Numbered from the stretch's first letter, positions 53,878-64,000 are shown. The stretch: 64,000 nucleotides of DNA from Chondrus crispus (GCF_000350225.1 NW_005179042.1:62001-126000); one strand, 5' to 3'. Translations and numbers: made by a program. The notes: a model not told the origin generated them from the sequence alone.

Positions 53878-56800
53878 ATGCCGATACAGGAGGGAGCGCA
53901 CGTCCAGGCCTCCGAAGGCCCGACTTTAGGAGGACAAGACACCGCGACAGCCGACGTCCCGGTGAGGCGTAACAATGGCGACAGGGGCAACGACAGCCGA
54001 AAATATTCAGTCGACCCCCTGACTCCCGCGAGCCCAAGGTCGCCGGAGAAGGGTCCGTGTCGTACGGACTCGAATAATCCGGGGGGCTTCACTGATCCGC
54101 GTACGCCCCAAGAAAGGGGGAGAAGGAAACGCAAGCGGGGCCAGCACCGAAATCGAAGGCCCCGGCGGAACGACCTCACCGATAAGGCCGCCCCGAAGGT
54201 TGTCGACGGTGTCATTTGCCTTATGACGTCGAAGATTTACAACGTCCTCGGCTCGATAGCCACAGAGGGAAATGCATTTAAACCCCGCACGATCGCCGTT
54301 GATACGTGCTCGGGGTATAATCTGGTGAGGAAGGCCGACCTTCCTCCCGATTGGACGCGTTACGTCGTGCACGACGCACCTCTGCCACGACTGGCAGGCG
54401 CGAAGAGCAACCCCCTCAAGCTTTCGGCCGTTGTCCGCCTGGCCGTGCGGTTGAAGAACACGGTGTTCCGAATTCCGTTCTTAGTCGCGGACCAGCTCGC
54501 CGTGCCGGTCCTCCTCGGCACGGCCTTCATCGACACGCACGTGCGATGTATCGACATCGAAGCTCAACGAATGGAGCTACGCCAAGGCGGTTCCGTCGCC
54601 ATCGTCGACGGAAAGGGGGAGTCGACTCCCCTTACCAGGCGACACGGGCGACCCACGGGTCGCCCAGACGTACGCGAGGAGGCCCCGCAAGCGATCCGAA
54701 TCGCCCGCTGGGTTACCATCCCCGCGATGTCACAAGCCCGCGTGCGTGTGACAACCGCGGGGAGGGGCCTCGTGTTCCTGGAACCCAAGCCCTCACTCCA
54801 ACACCGATATGGAGTGAGGCTGACGAATGGCGTCGCGGAGGTCCTACCGAACCAGACCTTCGACGTCATCGTCGCGAATTTCTCACGACGAGAAAGGAGG
54901 CTTCCGAAGCACACCGTCGTGGGATACGCGAAGCGCAACCCCCTCGCGATTCTCACTCCCGAACGTAAGGTCGCCGAGGGGATCGCGTACGCGCTACACC
55001 TGACCGACTTGACCGATCAAGTCGGTGGGGTAGGAGTTGGCCGATCCAACTCCGACGATAGGACCACCGCCGAGGGCAGGGGGGTCGACCCGGACGAACG
55101 GTCACTTTTATGCCAACCGACGGCGAGGGGTACTGTACTCCACCAGCAAAAGGGTCCCGAAAATCCACCGATGGATTGGGAAAATGAGATCGACCTGTCA
55201 TACATCGACGATGAAAAGCTCCATGGCCACGTACTCGAGATGCTCCGTAAGCACTCGAGTCTGTGGAGCGGTGCGCTTGGAACGATCCAAGCCACGGAGC
55301 ACCGCATTGCCCTCGAACCGGGAACGAAACCGATTCGTTCTATGCCCTATCGGAAGGGCCTGGCCATGCGCGAAATGGTCGCGAAGAAGGTCAACAAGAT
55401 GTTGAACGCAGGGGTTATCGAACCGGCGAGCACCGAGTGGGCGTCCCCCGTGGTGCTCGTACCGAAGAAAGACGGCTCTCTTCGGTTCTGCGTGGACTAC
55501 CGACGTCTCAACGCGAAGACCGCAGCGGATTCGTATCCGCTGCCACGGATGGACGACTGCATCGACTCGTTAGGAGATGCAACCGTCTTCACCACGTTGG
55601 ACTGCAATTTCGGTTATTGGCAGATCCCGGTCGCTCCGGAAGACCGGGATAAGACCACGTTTACGACGCACATGGGCACGTTTCGCCACTTGCGCATGCC
55701 GTTTGGACTCAAAGGGGCACCGGCCACCTTCCAATGTGCGCTCGACATAATACTCTCCGGAGTCCGCCGGAAAATATGCCTCGTCTATCTCGACGACGTG
55801 ATCGTGTTCTCCCGTACGCACGGAGAACACGCGAGGCATCTTGATACCGTCTTGAGCTTACTGCGGAGTTCTGGTACCTCCCTTAAACTCAAGAAGTGCA
55901 GCTTCTTCCGACCGAAGGTGCACTACCTGGGGCACGTCATCTCCCCAGGCAAGTTGAGCGTGGCTGATACGGCGGCCGACGCTTTCAAGACGTTCACGTT
56001 CCCGAGGACGTTGACGCAAGTGCGCGCGTTCCTCGGGGCGTGTAACGTATACCCCCGATTCGTTAAGGGGTTCGCTAAGATTGCGGGTCCTCTGACCGAC
56101 ATGACGAGCAAGGATTCGGATCCCGATTTCTATAACCCCACGGAGCTGCAACTTCAGGCGTTGGAGAACCTTAAGAAGTGCATGATCGCTCCGCCGATCC
56201 TCGCAATGCCCCGGCACGGTCGTCCGTACATGATAGACACCGAAGCGAGTGCCTACCAACTCGGCTGCACCTTACTTCAGGAGCACGAAGAGCCGAACGA
56301 CTGGCGCCCCGTGGGGTATTGGTCGTACTCACTGTCCGATAGTGAGCGCAACCACAGCGCTACCGAACGCGAGTGCTTCGCCGTAGTGTGGGCCGTCCGC
56401 AAACTACGGCCGTACGTAGAAGGCACGAAGTTCACCGTACGGACGTACCATGACGCCCTCCGATGGCTCATGTCCCTCACCGAGAGTTCCGGAAGACTCA
56501 CCCGGTGGCGGCTACGTCTGGCTGAATACGATTTCACCATTCAGTACCGCCCCAGACGCGTGCATCAGGTGCCCGATGCCCTGTCACGACTCGTGTCGCC
56601 GAAGGTCGCCGATGACCCTCGCCCTACCGTCGAGGTGGATGACGACATCCCCACTTTCGACGAGGGCACGACAGTTCGAGACGTATCGAACGAGCTCGCG
56701 GACCACGCTTGTACCACGAGCTGTGATCATCAGGCCGTACATGTCTTCGTAACGACACGGAAGCAAGCCGAAGCCCGAACCAGGTCGCGTGTACGGACGC

Positions 56801-58457
56801 GCGACGAACTGCGAGGCGACGACGAAGCCCCCGCTCTCCAAGGACCCACTTCGTTTTGGGAGGAGAACGACGAGTTCGACGCCGCCGACATCCAGCGCGC
56901 CGAAGACCCTGAGGCTGGCGCGCTCGACTCCCCGGTCGCCCCAACGCAGGACGACCTTCCGGCCCCTCTTACGACAGAGGAGATAGCCGAGGAGCAACGC
57001 GTGGATGACTTCTGCCAAACCGTTTGGCACGACAGTCAGAGTCCCGGGACTCCGCGTTCTTCGAGGACCACCAAGGGGTGCTCAAACGGAGACACCCCTT
57101 CGACCCTGATATCGTTCAAGTGGTCGTGCCTCGGACGCTCCGCGCCAGACTCCTTCGCCTGTGCCACAAACCGGCCATCGCGGGGCACCCGGGCCAGAAT
57201 CGTATGTACTACGCACTTCGACGCGAGTACTACTGGCCCCACCTGGCTGCAGACGTCGCAGCCACGGTGCGAGGGTGTCGAACCTGCCCGATGAACCGGG
57301 TCAAGCTGAGGAAACATCTCAACCGATTGAGATTGTTTCCAGCTGTGAGGCCCCTCGAGAGCCTCGCGTTCGACATCTTGGGGCCGCTCCCCAAGACGAA
57401 GACAAGAAAACGGTTCCTGCTCGTGATTACGGACCGCTTCAGTAAGCTGACGCAAGTCGTTGCGCTCCGCACGATAACCGCATACACCGTCGCAGTTGCG
57501 TTCTGCGAATCGTGGGTGTTTAAGTATGGCGTCCCGCGCACGTTGCTGTCGGATAACGGACCGCAGTTTAACGCCAAGTTATTCCACAGCACGTGCCGTG
57601 TTCTGGGGATTACTAATATGTACACATCGGCGTACCATCCCCAGACGAACGGGCGAGTCGAGCGATACAACCGAACGATCGCTGCGATGCTACGCAACTA
57701 CGAAGGCGAGCATCAAGATAACTGGGACGTGTACGTGGGGCCGCTTACGTATGCGTGTAACTCCCACGTACATCCCACAACCGGCGCGACGCCGTTCGAG
57801 CTCGTGCTGAGCAGGCCACCGCCGGAGTTATTGCTTCGACGAGCTGACGGTGACGCGCCCCCTGCCGACAGAGGGAACGAACGTGCCGAGTTCCTCAAGA
57901 CCTTGGACTCGACAATCCAGAAGGCCTACGGGAGCCTGCGTCGGACGCAGGCTCGCTACAAGCGCAACTTCGATAAGCGCATACGCCGGATCAATTCGCG
58001 ACTCCGTCCCGGAGAGTACGTATAGCTCAACCCCACCGATGGGCGGAGGACATCGAACAAGCTCGCGTCCCCGGCGGTTGGACCCTACCGTGTCCTCGCG
58101 AACGACCGCCGAACCATCACGATCGATCGTGATGGGGTCACTGAGCGGGTCTCCGCAGATCGCTGCGTGTACGCGCCACCGCCGACGGACGCCCCACGGG
58201 GGAGCACAACAACCCCAGCTGACCTTGCCGACAAGGTCAGAGAGGGAACACAGTACGCTGTCGAGCGACTACTGAAGCACCGAGATATGGAAGACGGAAC
58301 TATCGAGTTCCTCATCAAGTGGGCGGATTACGACACGCCCACCTGGACTGCGCGGACTCACGTCCCGGAGGAGTTGGTGTCTCGTTACGCCCAACGCCTC
58401 CGGAGACGCACCGGCATGGACCTCAACTCAAACGTGAACGCGGACGTTCACGCTTGA
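53878..58457 (+). pseudogene. pol: Pol of element B, broken
   Basis: Same domain order as A, starting MPIQEGAHVQASEG. RT keeps YLDD (LVYLDDVIVFS). RNase H has DTEAS (codon 56242-56244, Asp to Glu) and RTYHD (codon 56446-56448, Asp to Tyr), both at catalytic positions. One T is missing near 57022 relative to A, shifting the frame before the integrase, which continues at 57024 onward. A TAG at 58023-58025 replaces Tyr after the integrase core. The chromodomain follows (58250-58400; FLIKWADYDTPTW). Integrase motifs FDILGPLP, LSDNGPQF and NGRVERYN remain. Confidence 0.92.
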
Positions 58458-59893
58458 GGAGGGGGCCCTCAACCGCTCCTTCGCGGATTAAAACGTCAGG
58501 TTGCACGAGCAGACCGGAAACAGAGGCGTGGAAGGACAGCTGCTCTCATCGGAGGGTCACGCAATCGGAAGATGCCCGACGTCAAGACGTATTGACGGAC
58601 AGAGCCAGTGCCAGAGGGCGCGAGGAGGCCGGCACGCAACCACAAGCGCTCGCGCTCTGTCACGATTAATCTCGACTCGCCCGCGGTTAGAGACGGGGGG
58701 TAGCATACGAAAGCAGAAGTGTCCCGAGGAGATCCCAGCTCTTACGAGAGCCCACGAAGACGTCGAGACGTATCGGCACCCGAAATACAGGACAGGGATC
58801 GCCACCCCCGCCGGCAAGAGGCAGAGAAGAGTGGGGAGTACGTGCGGCCTTACCCAAGTCGACCCTCAAACCGACGAAGAGAACGAAAAGGGAAACGGCC
58901 CTCTGAGCCGTAAGGAAGGCGACCCCCTCATATCGATAAGGGGCACACGGCTCGGTGCACAGACGCGAACAGACAGATCTTCAAGGCGGAGCGATCTCAC
59001 CCGAAGCCCCTAGGAGGCACGAGAGCCAGGGGAGATGGCACAGAGGAAGACAAGGATGTATTCACAACCTCGGTGCCGATTGAATACGGGGACAAACCCC
59101 GACGAGCGAGTATTACGTCGTCACAACCACTCTACAGGTGAGAGACGCGCGCGTATCGCGAAGTCTGCGTCTACGCACAAGGACACTCCCGTCAGGAACA
59201 GCGGCGGAAAAAGTCCTCGGGGAGCGCCGCGGGCCGCGCTTGCGAGGCCCAGGCGCTTCCACGCGGACTCCATTTGCAAAAAATTTGGAATCTAAAATTT
59301 TGTCAAATTTTACAGCAAGGACGATGTCGTACGACACCCCTCGCCGGTCTGTGATCAGTGACCACTGATCACAGTGGGGCCGCGGGCGCGCCGGATACTT
59401 CACGGGACGACGGGAATGACAGGCAACCGCGCTGCCCACGACTCACGAGCGCTCTTACTTCGCTCCCGCCTCCAAGAAGACCAGACCCTTCGGGGCAGGA
59501 CGTGTAGCGCTCTCGTTAACGACGGCGAGGGGCAGGCACACATACGTCAGGGCGGCGAGGGGCAGTACCGACCGCCCCGCGCTACCGCTCCCTTCCTCTG
59601 ACGTCATGCCCGCAAGGGCGAGGCAGTGGTGGTCTTCCGTGATCCCTGACCCGGACTACACCATGGCTGCGGAACGCTTAGTCGTCGCGCACGCAGCCAC
59701 GCGCGGGCAGTGAGCACCACCAGCTCTGGGTGGCATGCTGTGCTGGGAGGCCGCGAGTCGGTACGAGGAAAGAAAAAAAATTGAAGGAAGAGTAGGACAG
59801 TACCCGCCGCACCGAGCGGACGGGGACGAAGGCAACAAAGGCAAACATCTTTACGAATGGCACAGGACGTCCCTGGTGATGACCCGGACCGCC
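58458..59893 (+). other. 3' non-coding region of element B
   Basis: The first ~110 nt resemble the region after pol in A (GAGGAGGGGGCCCTCAACCG). Further on similarity is patchy and B appears shorter. Sense ORFs are short and compositionally odd. An A-rich tract at 59768-59780 lies just before the antisense ORF end. Confidence 0.5.
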
Positions 59894-60760
59894 TCAACGG
59901 CCGATATCGTGGCTACGGTCCGTACAGCCATGGTCGAACGACCGCGGGGGACAATACCCGGGGTGACGCGGAACGTCGGCGTTCCGCGGCGGGCCCTCCG
60001 CGAGCTCCTCGACAGTGGGCATGGAGACCCTCTGATAAGAGGCGCCTCCGCGAGCGGGGACTGCAGCTGCCCTCGAACCATACGGCACGAGGGGACCGGC
60101 CCCCGGAACGGTATACGGATCCGGCCATCTGCGTGGCTGGCGGACAGCCTCGTGCGCAGTAGTGGCCCGAGCAGCCCGCAAGCCGTCTCTCTCTTGACGG
60201 TACCAATCGCGGTCCGCGACGGCGCGTTCGTACGCGCTGGTTTGAAGGTGAGAAGCATCCCGCGCCGACGCAAGTTCGCGTTGCAAACGCTGCACCGAAA
60301 CGGACGCCGCGTCCAGCTCACTGCCGAGACGGCGAGCCTCGCTACTTCGCGTTAAGAACCAGCTCACCAGGGTCGAGAGGAGATCCCCCACGACCCAAGT
60401 CCGGTCCCTGGCGTGCCCCAATGCACGTGCGAGTTCGGGTACAGATGTGACGTCCTCCTTCGTCAGGGAGAGGTCTCGAACTGCCACTCCCGAAGGAGCA
60501 GCGACCGCGAAGTCGTTCAGAGGCGGCACGGGGAGGACTGTTCCCGACGCGACGGGCGGCACTGATCGCTCGTCCGCCCCACGAGGGGGACTGGAATGAA
60601 ACGGGTTCGCACCAGTCATGAGAGGGATCGGTGCTACAGCATCTAGATCTCGATAACGCTTACCGCGGTTCCGCGTCGGCCCGGAACCGACGCCGCCACG
60701 CCTCCCCCTCGCCCCGGCCGATGCCGGGTACACTGCCGCACGAGACGCGAAGGCGTCCAT
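59894..60760 (-). CDS. Antisense ORF 2 of element B (288 aa)
   Basis: Opposite strand to gag-pol. The ATG at 60760 gives MDAFASRAAVYPASAGARGR; the frame opens at a GTG 15 nt earlier. The N-terminus is low-complexity and Gly/Arg/Pro-rich. A probable coiled coil lies at residues 115-205 (SEARRLGSELDAASVSVQRL...). It is in the same frame as antisense ORF 1, separated from it by a stop at 60830-60832 and about 70 nt. They could be two genes or one gene with a stop or small intron; GAG|GTGAGT at that stop looks like a splice donor, but I found no acceptor that keeps the frame. Function unknown. Confidence 0.5.
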   Translation of the reverse strand: MDAFASRAAVYPASAGARGRRGGVGSGPTRNRGKRYRDLDAVAPIPLMTGANPFHSSPPRGADERSVPPVASGTVLPVPPLNDFAVAAPSGVAVRDLSLTKEDVTSVPELARALGHARDRTWVVGDLLSTLVSWFLTRSSEARRLGSELDAASVSVQRLQRELASARDASHLQTSAYERAVADRDWYRQERDGLRAARATTAHEAVRQPRRWPDPYTVPGAGPLVPYGSRAAAVPARGGASYQRVSMPTVEELAEGPPRNADVPRHPGYCPPRSFDHGCTDRSHDIGR

Positions 60761-60829
60761 TCTTGCGTCGTACACGAGGAAAGGGCTTCGTATGCCCGTC
60801 GCAAAGTCCGGCCAGTAGCAGTAGTGACG

Positions 60830-62191
60830 CTAACTCACCTCGGACGTTCGCGTCATCAGAGATACGACACCCTGGAGCGTCCAGGGTGCGGCCGCCGGAT
60901 CTCGCTCGAGCGGATGGGGCGGGACAGGGGGAAAGTTGGACGCGAGGCGAGACAGGGACAGATACGACACCGTCTCGTTGGGCTGAACAAACACCCGATG
61001 GTGTCCGCCGACTTCGGCCATAAAGGCGCTACCGATCGACCGTGCCCACTCTTTCTCACAGCTATCGAGCAGGAGGGAGCGAGCGGGATGGCTCGGGTCC
61101 ACGGCGGCATATCCGAAATGCTTCCGTACGAACGGAAGCAGGCGGTGTATCCCGAGCAAAGGGAACGTCTCCTGAACCGTCCTCAGGAGCGCGGGGAAGT
61201 CACCCGGGGAAATCCCCTGCTCGAAGGTGGAGGACGCGAAGACGCGACCGTCCTCTTCAGGCGATCCCCTGCAGGCCGCCCAGTCCCGATGAGCCACGGC
61301 GATTCCGTGGAGTCGCATCAGGGTGGCGGCCGATTTCTGCAGCGCGACCCGGGGCTTCGTGTACGCGTACGGGCGCGGATACACGTAGAGCCCCGGGATC
61401 TCTGCCAGGACAAAGCGGCACGGACGGTCCGGGGCGAGCCCGGAGAAGTAAGTCGCCATCCGGTCCACGTACAGTACCTCCTCCAGTCCGAAGGCAAAGG
61501 TTCGATCCCCACGTATAGTGTCGGGAATCTGGTAAGCTACGCCGTCTCCTTCGGCAAGGAGACGGCCAAGCGCCACTGCGGACTGGTCCGTGAGGCCGGC
61601 CTCGCTGATCTTGCGTATGCGCAACAAGTCAGGGCGAAGATACGGGCTCGCCAGAACATCCCCCACTGTCAAGCCCACTCGAGCGTGGCGAGCCCACGGA
61701 TGCTGAAGGTCGCTGAGTGGCAGCGGGGTGGACCGCAGAAGAGGAACGCCGAACCAACGCATGGTACTCGTGGGGCCCGACTCGTCCGCCCCCGTGGCGG
61801 GACCGAGGACCAAGGGGGCCACAGCTTGAACAGCGTCACTCGCAGCTGGTTCGGCGAGCCCTGTAGCGGCGACGGGACCAGCAGAGTGGCACGGAGCACG
61901 ACCCCCGCCATCGGCACGGTAGCTAGCCGTGCAACCAGGGACGCCCCCCAAGTCGCCGGACAGCGTGGTCTCCCTCGACGGCCGGGTCCTCTGGAAAGGC
62001 GAGGTTGTAGCGGGCGACACGCCACCCGCGTCACCGAGACGCGGGGGCAGATGCGGCACGGGCCGCACGCCATCGGCTTCTTCGGCCGGCGCCGCATGAG
62101 CAAGCGCCGGCGGGGTGGATGTCGGTACTGGATCGTCTACCAGCACCGCACCGGGGCGTCGAGGCGTAGATCCGCTCGCGCGTGCGCGCAT
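60830..62191 (-). CDS. Antisense ORF 1 of element B (453 aa)
   Basis: Opposite strand to gag-pol, reading out of the 3' LTR remnant: roughly the first 20 residues (MRARASGSTPRRPG...) are LTR sequence, so the original start was probably lost with the rest of the LTR. From residue 165 the protein looks globular: VGLTVGDVLASPYLRPDLLR, DRTFAFGLEEVLYVDRMATY, VLAEIPGLYVYPRPYAYT. Near the end comes DPSHPARSLLLDSCEKEW, which resembles DPQHGLWVVFLTEWCIK in the antisense ORF of element C. A 488-codon plus-strand ORF overlaps it but has a far less protein-like composition. I know of no matching family. Confidence 0.55.
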   Translation of the reverse strand: MRARASGSTPRRPGAVLVDDPVPTSTPPALAHAAPAEEADGVRPVPHLPPRLGDAGGVSPATTSPFQRTRPSRETTLSGDLGGVPGCTASYRADGGGRAPCHSAGPVAATGLAEPAASDAVQAVAPLVLGPATGADESGPTSTMRWFGVPLLRSTPLPLSDLQHPWARHARVGLTVGDVLASPYLRPDLLRIRKISEAGLTDQSAVALGRLLAEGDGVAYQIPDTIRGDRTFAFGLEEVLYVDRMATYFSGLAPDRPCRFVLAEIPGLYVYPRPYAYTKPRVALQKSAATLMRLHGIAVAHRDWAACRGSPEEDGRVFASSTFEQGISPGDFPALLRTVQETFPLLGIHRLLPFVRKHFGYAAVDPSHPARSLLLDSCEKEWARSIGSAFMAEVGGHHRVFVQPNETVSYLSLSRLASNFPPVPPHPLERDPAAAPWTLQGVVSLMTRTSEVS

Positions 62192-62335
62192 CCGACCCGA
62201 ACGCGTTCTACCACACTGCTACCAGGGCCCGCGCCCGGTCCCGTGTGTGAGCGGTGCTTCATCCCGTTCTCGTCGATCCGAGGTCTATAGGACTGGACGC
62301 ATACACCCCTCTCCGCGGGGGTGTTTATGCTACAT
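62130..62335 (+). repeat. 3' LTR remnant of element B (about 206 bp of 608)
   Basis: Matches 50898-51107 from GTCGGTACTGG to TATGCTACA with about eight substitutions. The U3 half with the hairpin array is missing; sequence before 62130 does not match the 5' LTR. Confidence 0.85.
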
Positions 62336-62366
62336 TGTCCTGTATCTCGCACATTTGTTTTGAAAG

Positions 62367-64000
62367 ATGCCCGATAGTTCTGCCGCAGAGACGTAGGAGG
62401 CCCCGCACTAGGACTATTTCCAGGCCTCATTGCAACCGCTCGCCGATATCTTAGGAGGTCAGATATAGGAGACTTTTGAGAAGGATCCGGTCAAGTATTC
62501 AGCCTATGAGCAAGCCGTAAGGATGTGCGTGGTGACAGCTGAGCAAGTCGTCCGTGTTGTTAGGGGCCTCATTGATCGACATGACACCTATAGAAACAAC
62601 AGAGAGCTGGCCAACGGCATGCTCGCAGCCTACACATTACTCTCTCAATGTCCAGAGTGTGCGAGACGATCCACTCCTTGAGTCTATTCAAGAGCAACAT
62701 CGCATAATACTCAAGGATATGTTTGACACGGTTTTTGCCTTCGTGTCAGATACTCTCACCGATCTGAATTTCGAGTTGAAAACCACCCAAGGAATGCTAC
62801 GCTCTTTTGCAAACGCGATTAGTGACAGCGATGTCCTTACGGCGCGCAAAGGCTGCGCAGAAGAGCTTCGCAAAGAAGTCACTCAAGCGAGCGCTCATCT
62901 AAGTATTGTCAGCGGGGTCCGGGCAGCTGCGACCAGCAAAGAAGTATTTAAGGGCCTCGTGATGGCTCCACCCAACCCGTCTTCAGCTTATATAGATTTG
63001 GATTTACAGCATGGCCTTGGTGCACAAGACACTTGCGAGAGACAACTCAAGGCGGCTGTATTACAGAATGATGGCAATGATCCGATCGGGGAATTTGCGG
63101 TGGGTTATGGCGGAGNNNNNNNNNNNNNNNNNNNNNNNNNNNNNNNNNNNNNNNNNNNNNNNNNNNNNNNNNNNNNNNNNNNNNNNNNNNNNNNNNNNNN
63201 NNNNNNNNNNNNNNNTCTGCCATAATCCCAATTGGGAAGACGTGTGCCCTTCGAGCGATAGCTCACGATGAAGAAGTGAATGTTCGTTTTCCAGGCGGAG
63301 TCTACTTTTCCAATCTCGGAAAAGATGTGACTGTTGCGCGGATGATCCAGCAACTTTGTCTTGCAGTCAACGCGACCAATGGACACGGTGCCTGTGAGGA
63401 GATGCGTGAACAGACAGAACTCTATGGAGTACTGACATTGATGCGACGGTGGTTTGGGAACGAATCATGTCTTTTTATTTTCGATGACATATGGGCACGC
63501 AACGACATTAATAAGAAGATTCTTCATCAGTTGTCGGTCCTGGGTGGCAGTGTAGCTGGTACAAGCGGGGAGAGGAGCAGAGTCCTGTATTCTACGAGAG
63601 ACGAGAACTTGGCGTTGGTTGGTTACCGGGTCAAGTTCAGCGAAAGAGAAAGTGAAGGGGCCAAGGCCGAGAGAATGCTGTTGCAGGCCAGCGGCATGGT
63701 CCATGATGCAGTTGATGACGTGAGTTCGAAAGAGGCGATTCATGTCATTCTGGGAATGTGTGCCGGACTGCTGTTGGTTCTGAATGCTGCAGGTACGAGT
63801 GTGCGGTACATGCAGGCGCACCAAAGGCAAGATGTGTCGAAGATTTGGGTTTCGTACGTGGAGAAGGTGAAGGAGCGAGTAGGGCTGTCCGAGGAGGAGC
63901 CAGGTGATGGGTATTTATCGCTGAATGCGATGTTAGAGTCGTCGCTGGCGCTTTTGGAATCAGATGCCGAAAGCTGCACGGAGAGACAACGAGGTCTGTC
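62367..64000 (+). pseudogene. NB-ARC (STAND) ATPase gene, 5' part damaged, runs off window
   Basis: NB-ARC proteins are nucleotide-switch ATPases used in immunity or signalling. The P-loop is seen as PIGKT just after the 100-N gap, with VGYGG just before it. Then come VYFSNLGKD, the Walker B/kinase-2 motif CLFIFDDIW (63468-63495), SRVLYSTRD (RNBS-B) and CAGLLLVLNAAG (GLPLAL-like). The frame from 63216 is open to the window end. Upstream, a helical N-terminal region reads EYE-like helices (EKDPVKYSAYEQAVRMCVVT; QEQHRIILKDMFDTVFAFVS). The frame from the ATG at 62367 contains three in-frame TAG codons (62397, 62412, 62469) and changes frame near 62650. It may be a pseudogene, or have introns or assembly errors. 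Confidence 0.8.
63116..63215. other. Assembly gap (100 N)
   Basis: Exactly 100 N, a placeholder length. It falls inside the P-loop of the NB-ARC gene; coding on either side suggests little sequence is truly missing. Confidence 0.95.

Larger units (their letters stand above)
50500..62335 (+). mobile_element. Gypsy chromodomain retrotransposon, element B, damaged relative of A
   Basis: About 11.8 kb. Same organisation and closely similar proteins to element A: LTR, primer site, gag, junction hairpins, pol, 3' region. It adds the part not visible in A: two antisense ORFs and a 3' LTR remnant of about 205 bp. Gag has one frameshift; pol has one 1-nt deletion, one nonsense codon and two RNase H active-site changes. 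No target-site duplication is found (AGAAC before, TTGTC after), so the right end was probably rearranged after insertion. Confidence 0.9.

Noticed and set aside
60760..60836. Small intron joining antisense ORFs 1 and 2 of element B
   Set aside because: GAG|GTGAGT is a good donor, but the AG sites I tested (53 or 77 nt later) do not keep the frame of ORF 2. Left as a possibility only.
60824..62290. 488-codon plus-strand ORF in the 3' region of element B
   Set aside because: It overlaps the antisense ORF 1 and has an unnatural composition (Arg/Gly-rich, few hydrophobic clusters). In GC-rich DNA the complement of a real ORF is often open.

Overview
The window is eukaryotic nuclear DNA dominated by LTR retrotransposons. 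Host genes are sparse and compact: two secreted cysteine-rich proteins with TATA-like boxes close upstream, one basic protein with a PP1-docking-like motif, and an NB-ARC ATPase at the right edge. Chromodomain Gypsy elements, a Copia element, a PIF1-like helicase and NB-ARC without plant-style context would fit a multicellular red alga. That is a guess from overall character, not something the sequence proves.

Layout, left to right. Gypsy element A (minus strand, 10455 to beyond position 1) has an uninterrupted gag and pol and one LTR. It cuts a decayed pogo/jerky-type DDE transposase (10456-11985). A secreted 24-cysteine protein follows (13044-13694, minus). A nearly pristine Copia element lies at 15734-20387 (minus), with apparently identical 206-bp LTRs, AAATC target-site duplications and one open polyprotein frame. 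Two inverted ~0.5-kb TIR elements with TA duplications (22789-23312 and 24728-25240) share a conserved short ORF. Then come the basic protein (25946-26575), a palindrome cluster (27071-27202), a second secreted protein (28325-29512, minus) and a CT-rich minisatellite. At 33825-47235 lies Gypsy element C (plus), frameshifted and internally deleted, with 1.04-kb LTRs and AGTCT duplications. It is inserted inside a PIF1-like helicase pseudogene whose two parts lie at 33548-33819 and 47241-48480. An unrecognised coding fragment (50104-50499) abuts Gypsy element B (50500-62335, plus), a damaged relative of A with a truncated 3' LTR. The NB-ARC gene starts 31 bp after B and runs off the window, crossing a 100-N gap.

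The most unusual signal is in the space between pol and the 3' LTR. Both elements whose 3' half is visible, B and C, from different Gypsy families, carry long ORFs on the strand opposite gag-pol. Those of C form one frameshifted gene of about 580 codons; those of B are 453 and about 288 codons. They match no family I recognise. Other points: the LTRs of A and B carry a row of hairpins whose stems are kept while loops change; a hairpin spans the gag stop codon in A and B; and the gag-pol frame relation differs between A and B, so pol is probably not reached by frameshifting. The Copia primer site looks complementary to the anticodon region of initiator tRNA-Met. A and B carry complementary active-site lesions (RT in A, RNase H in B).
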